DNA from: Thysanoteuthis rhombus
Taxonomy: Eukaryota > Mollusca > Cephalopoda > Oegopsida > Thysanoteuthidae
Length of the DNA: 64,000 bases
Assembly (NCBI GenBank): GCA_963457665.1
Contig: OY735224.1
Coordinates: 50,313,311-50,377,310, forward strand
Direction of reading: 5' to 3'
The notes beneath the pieces are model-generated. The model made no database searches, was not told where the DNA came from, and saw nothing but the letters and a program-made list of their open reading frames with translations. Below, one piece after another: positions 59,367 through 64,000 of the stretch. A program made the translations under genes and the position numbers. Numbering within the stretch: the stretch's first letter is position 1; each line of letters starts with the position of its first letter.

Positions 59367-60735
59367 GTGTACTTTAGAGAGTGAGACGGACTCGGAAGTG
59401 AAGTTTCTGGTGGTAAGGTTTATTAATCCTTATAAGTCAATAGTCCATACATGTTTCGGGATTCTTTCCATCAGCAGTGGTGTGTGCTGTGTGAGTGTGT
59501 ATTAAAATGTACCATGTGGAACCAGAGTCCACTGCCAGGGGCTATACATTGTGGGTAAGTTTTGTTGTCAGGGCTACTAGAAGCCTCCTGCTGAATGGAA
59601 GAATGACCAGCAGGTATCAGGACTTTGGTAAAGTAGCAGCAGTTGGTCTTGGGGAGGGCAGAGTGTGTCAAGGTAGGGGGTAGTGATGTGGAGTTAGATT
59701 TTTTGATATGTTTGGGGTAGTGTAGAAGGAGGGGTGGTTAGGTCAAGGAGGTACATAGGTATCAACCTTAAAAGTTCCTGAAAATGTTTTGGCTATGATT
59801 TGGACGGGGGTTATAACAGGCTAAGGTAAAGTTTTTCCTATGGGTCTAGGTGACTTTGAAGCTTCCATTATTGAATGTGTCTTAGATGTGGGTGTGAGGA
59901 TATTAATGATAGGAGTTGTGTATATTAGGGTTCTATGTGGTGAGGGTTGTTCAGTTTAGTGTTTAATCCATTAGGATATAGGGTTTTAAGTTTGTTGATC
60001 CACATGTCTTCGTGTTTTTCTAGAACTTTAGTTATATCAATTGGAGTAGTTTTTTCTATTTTTTCTATGATGGTGAAGCTAGCGTCAGTGGCAAAATTGT
60101 GGTCAGGTGTGCAAAAGTGTAGTTCTACGGGAAGTGGGCTACGATTATTTTTTGACTCTATCCTATGTCTATAATTGTTGAGTCTAATATTAAATTGCCA
60201 CTCGGACTTGCCTATGTACTGTAACTTACATCTATTGCACTCTAGAAGGTATATAATGTTCTTACTGCAGCAGTTGCTATTGTGATATATGTGGTAACTC
60301 TCTTTTGTGGTGGTGCTTGTGAATGTGTTGGTGTACTTGAGGTGGTTGCAACATAGACTGTTTTTTATGTTGCAGGGTGTGCAAAATTTAATTTTTCTAG
60401 GTGTATTTTTGTGTACGACTTTATTGTTAACGATATTATTGCTACTGATCATGTCTCTGATGTTTTGGGGTCTGCGGTAGGAGATATCACATGGGTCTGT
60501 GAATGTTTTTTTTTATCTATTTTGATCGTGAGAATGTTCCATCTATTATTGATGATGTGTGCTAAGGGTGGGAGTGTGTTGTTGAAGGTTGTTATAAGGG
60601 GTATGCGGTTAGGTTTGTTATTGTGGGACAGTATAAGGGTTTCATCTCTGGGTATTCCAGTTGCTTTTTTTATTTGTTTTTTTGTGTCGTATTTCAGATA
60701 TTGATAAGCACTTACAGACATTTTATTCAATAAAA
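59364..60735 (-). mobile_element. Penelope-like retroelement, 3' portion
   Basis: Minus-strand element keeping the end of the ORF (linker plus GIY-YIG endonuclease) and a 3' region down to the TA tract. The reverse transcriptase is absent, so this is a 5'-truncated copy or a recombination remnant. A CTGATGG...CCCGAAAC segment lies on the minus strand near 59480-59453. Confidence 0.75.
59925..60730 (-). pseudogene. Penelope-like GIY-YIG endonuclease, frameshifted
   Basis: Two overlapping minus frames. 60730-60449 holds the linker (RIPLITTFNNTLPPLAHIIN, then NRW), 60452-59925 the endonuclease. A shift of one base in the A run complementary to 60507-60516 separates them; after it the frame reads SYRRPQNIRD into the second part. 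The second part has a cysteine cluster (FCTPCNIKNSLCCNHL), the signature IIYLLECNRCKLQYIGKS, an Arg-bearing RLNNYRHRI and the C-terminal EDMWINKLKTLYPNGLN. Order and spacing fit the endonuclease of Penelope-like elements. Defective. Confidence 0.85.
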
Positions 60736-60739
60736 AAAT

Positions 60740-61039
60740 GATGAATATATACTTAGCTATGAAATATAGATATAATCCATGAAAACGTTTCCAAATATGG
60801 TCAAGCTTATTTCCATACGATCAGTGAACGTTATCACCATGACAACCGAACGTCATCTTAATATTCTACCGTATCGGAAGAAAACTGTGCAAAATTCTTG
60901 TTTTATCAACAATACTATAAAGATTTCTTTCGTTTACTGTTAAGATTTCATTGAACCCAGTTTTTGTCTTTTCAAAACAAATTCAATAGCAGTTAACAAA
61001 AATCAATTGAAAATATCATATCAAGAAAAACGGTCCAAC
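60740..61039 (+). other. Upstream region of two-TM ORF copy 5
   Basis: Shared with 15650-15853 and the reverse of 39590-39311. The Penelope remnant abuts it at about 60735. Confidence 0.6.
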
Positions 61040-61535
61040 GTGGGCAACAAAACAAGCCAGCCAACTGAACCATCTGCAGCATCAAAAACAGTCGAAGTGG
61101 CCATTACCCTCTTCATCATAGAGGTGGGTAAGGACCCACCGATCGTTATGAATCCTCTAACGTGTACGCTGGATATTGAGAGACCGTTCCCAGGCGTAGA
61201 GGGAGCCTCAACATCCGTTGGTACTGTCTCATCTGGTGAACATCGGTCAACAATCACCCAGGATTGAGGAAGCCTCAACACCTACCATAGCGGAAGCTGA
61301 TCAGGTTCATCTTCCTGGACCAATATTACCTGGCAATGTTTCAGCAGTGGACAAAAATTGTAGGATGAAACGAAAGGTGTTCAATCTTCAACTTTCTTGG
61401 CGTTGGTGTTTGCCATTACATTTGCATTCACTATAATTTTGGCCATTGCAGCTACTCCATATGCCCTGATTAGTGGCATTATAAGTATGATAGCTATGTA
61501 TTGGTGTGTTGGCTTATCTTTCACTCCAATATTGA
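61040..61535 (+). pseudogene. Two-TM small ORF, copy 5 (broken)
   Basis: Closest to copy 4. The start codon is GTG instead of ATG at 61040. Relative to copy 4, 23 bases are missing after GGTACTGTC (about 61229), with the repeat CTGTC at both ends of the lost segment, shifting the frame. A further T is missing in the run at about 61400. The conserved blocks and hydrophobic segments are recognisable across three frames up to the TGA at 61533. Not expected to make protein. Confidence 0.75.
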
Positions 61536-61700
61536 ACCATGGGAGTGCTTGAGTTTTTTTCCTGAAAATTGTGAATCTTGACTTGAAAATACGGATGTTT
61601 GTTTTTTTGAGCGTGTCGATGTAGTGATAAAAATGGAATTGTCAATGATGTCTATTATATACGTCTCGTTTTTTTGCTTTTGAAATTAGGATCATGTTTT
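61536..61700 (+). other. 3' flank of two-TM ORF copy 5
   Basis: Collinear with 44332-44165 in reverse and 16367-16530 direct. Confidence 0.65.
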
Positions 61701-62056
61701 CGAGAAGCCTGCCGTATTGAACCTGGCAATATTCAGTGGGAGTTTATTGCGTTATCAGGAAGCCTGTCAGATTAAAACTGACAATGGTCTCCTCATTAAC
61801 TTTTCTGTCTTGGGGGGGAAGCCAATGGAATTGAACGAATTATTTCGTTTTGGGGAACCTGTGACACTGATATTCACGATGGTCTCTTCAAGACTCTTTT
61901 CATTTCCGGGAGGAAGCAAGTGAAATAGAACCTGAAAATAGTCTGTGAGACTTTATTTCGTTTCCAGGAAGCCTTTAAGACTGATATTCACAATGGTTTC
62001 TCGGAGACTTCTTTCGTTTCTGGGAGTGAAATTGAAAGCCAGGGAAATTAAACCTA
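61701..62056 (+). repeat. Short 114-bp repeat array after ORF copy 5
   Basis: About three units, then a truncated one joined to the 28S fragment. It is shorter than its counterpart at 43486-44190. Confidence 0.9.
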
Positions 62057-62060
62057 GTGT

Positions 62061-62266
62061 TGATCACAGGGATAAAACTAACCTGTCTCACAAAAGCGTA
62101 AAGCTAACTCATGTTCCTGTCAGTGGGTGAACAATCCAACGCTTGGTGAATTCTGCTTTGCAATGATTAGAGGAGCCGACATCGAAGGATCAAAAATCAA
62201 CGTCGTTACGAACACTTGGCCGCCACAAGCTAATTATCCCCGCTGTAACTTTTCTGACACCTCTTG
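62061..62266 (-). rRNA. 28S rRNA-derived fragment, inverted copy
   Basis: Reverse counterpart of 43273-43478 with the same ends and nearly all of the same changes from functional 28S, so it was copied as part of the larger duplication rather than inserted separately. Confidence 0.9.
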
Positions 62267-64000
62267 GCAGAATTGAGCCAGGCCTAAAGTGGTCTAAACA
62301 GAGCTCTTCAGCTTGGAAACCAATGTTTTTAAAGTTTCTTCAGAAATTTTCAGTGGAAATCTAAATGGCAATGGGCTTGTCATGTTGCAAGAATGGCACA
62401 CTCCCGATGGATATCACGATTTGCCCCATGGATCTCCAGAGATCACATACACAACCGAAGGAGGCTGGCAGAATAGAAGATGAAGTGACGAACTAGAGAA
62501 ATTCAGAAACTATTGACTTCGCCACACCAATGATAGACAGGAGTAGCGAATCCTGGGAGTAATGTTTTCATCCAACCACGGACAATAAGAGAAATGAATA
62601 TATCATTTCATCAAAAATCACTTCCCAATGACTCTTTGGTATTTATTAGATATTGAATTACTAAACTATCTTACAATACTCAAATAAAATTCACAAGCAA
62701 TTTTCTTTCTTTTTTTTTTAACAATCCTTTATAATCATTGTACAATGATTTAGAAGCGTATACTTCGAAAACAAAATTCAACTTTGAATCTTCCCCCCTA
62801 CCTCCAAATGTAAGAATAAAAGGGAATAATGGATGAGATCTGCGTTTAGCCTTTTCCCTGGAGTTTGACCCCGATTCAAAATTGTTTTGTTTCCTACAAG
62901 AGTTCAAAGATAAGTCAGTGTTTCATCAGTCAATGATGAAACACGACCCCACCCAACATACACCGTCAGGCTGAGTTTACGCTTCTACGACAGGGAATCC
63001 CATTTCGGGCTTTCTCAAGGCCGTGGTGACCTTAAAACAATAATAAAAATGAATGAAAAATCTAAGTTCTGAAAGATATGGTGCAAAAATATTGGAAATT
63101 ACCAAATTAGTAAAATTGTTTCCTTCTTCTTCTTCTCCATTTTTTTCTTCCTCTCCTTCTTCTTCTTCTTTTCCTTCTTCTTCTTTTCTTTCTTCTTCTT
63201 CACCACCACCATCATCATCATCATCATTTGTTAAATCATCCACGTTAAATTGTTAAAATGACACTGGAAATGGCCAAATGTGTCCCCATTCGCAGTCCCA
63301 GCGAGCAGCCGTTGCCCTTATGCGCTCTGGGGGTGGGGGAGTTGACACTAGAATTTGCACACAAACTGGCCGTGCAGACAGAATTCAGTGACCGGTGTTG
63401 CTAACTCTAATTCCTTATCTATAGCTGAAAATTTTATCTGGGTATTTCATAGCTTTTCAGGTATATACTATTTTAACGCCCATTTATCAAATAAAGTAAC
63501 TCTATGCTAAGACTGCAAGAGAAATTATCTTAGAGAAGAGAAGAATTTCTTTCATTAAACTTAGCCGATTTTATTGTCCCTAAGCAAGCCTAAAAGGGTA
63601 TGAATAGAGCTTTTTCACTTCAGACCCACTCTTTTAAAGGTCTTTAACAACTTTCTTGAATGCAGTAATAATATAAAAGTTTTTTAAAAAACCCAACAGC
63701 AAAGATATCTTTAGATGAATATCTAAATATTCACTGACATATTGATAATAGCTAGAAAGGTTTTTGAATTATCAAAATATCCAAACAGCCCAACAAATAT
63801 CGAGACGTGGATGAAAGATAGTGAAAGTGAAGAGAAAAAGTTGTCGTCAACAAGGGTACCTCGGAAATACTCTTGATCACTTATCTCCCTTACAAGCTAT
63901 TTGAACCTTTCAAATCCTAAGCGTTTAACATAACGAGAAAAACAAGAGATTCTTTTGAAAAGCAGCCACGTTATAGAGACGAGTTTGGTGTGGAATGAGA
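62267..64000 (-). repeat. Right arm of 3.3-kb inverted repeat
   Basis: Reverse of about 43272-41530, continuing past the window edge. In order: satellite monomer, RTE tail (62350-62610), interspersed module (62630-63020), GAA/GAT purine tract in reverse (63120-63240), satellite monomer (about 63575-63675) and the unique flank (63765-64000). No intact gene. Confidence 0.9.
62350..62610 (+). pseudogene. RTE-like LINE tail remnant
   Basis: WQWACHVARMAHSRW is readable near 62366, followed in other frames by DELEKFRNYxLRHTNDRQE. Several frame breaks. Confidence 0.6.

Overview
This is repeat-dominated DNA from an animal nuclear genome. The AT richness, very long (TA)n, (TG)n and (CT)n tracts, RTE-like, Penelope-like, mariner and Tc1 remnants, tRNA-derived SINEs, and lack of any multi-exon host gene suggest a lophotrochozoan, possibly a cephalopod. 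The species is an inference I cannot test here. No prokaryotic, organellar or viral gene set is visible.

Layout. 1-24.7 kb is a large imperfect inverted structure. 1-8.4 kb reads forward and returns in reverse at about 24.66-18.87 kb. Both arms hold the same series: a boundary module with exon-like remnants, a ~212-bp dimeric satellite, a module with a CA/TG tract and an RTE-type tail, and ~110-bp monomeric satellites. Between the arms lie a truncated and an intact copy of a small membrane-protein ORF (8.8 and 15.85 kb), an array made of only one half of the dimer (9.4-10.85 kb) and a further boundary module (10.9-12.3 kb). 25.1-38.6 kb is one array of a 114-bp repeat (38 codons), with higher-order periods near 798, 1027, 2398 and 2506 bp. 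38.6-44.9 kb holds two more intact copies of the ORF on the minus strand, remnants of a small captured exon, and a short 114-bp array joined to a 28S rRNA fragment. 44.9-60.7 kb is mostly unduplicated and holds the mobile-element remnants and minisatellites. 60.75-64.0 kb is an inverted copy of about 44.87-41.53 kb, including the ORF (now broken), the 114-bp array and the 28S fragment.

Candidate novelty. The recurrent unit is a 170-176 codon ORF (Pro/Ser-rich N-terminal half, basic hinge, two hydrophobic C-terminal segments; two copies start with a myristoylation-like MGNK) whose 3' flank grades into 114-bp tandem repeats. It occurs five times: three open, one 5'-truncated, one broken. I recognise no family. 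Two further small exon-like ORFs with plausible splice acceptors sit convergently in the boundary modules. Chimeric satellite / 28S / 114-bp junctions are shared by two inverted copies. Everything here is read by eye; no alignment or database search was run.
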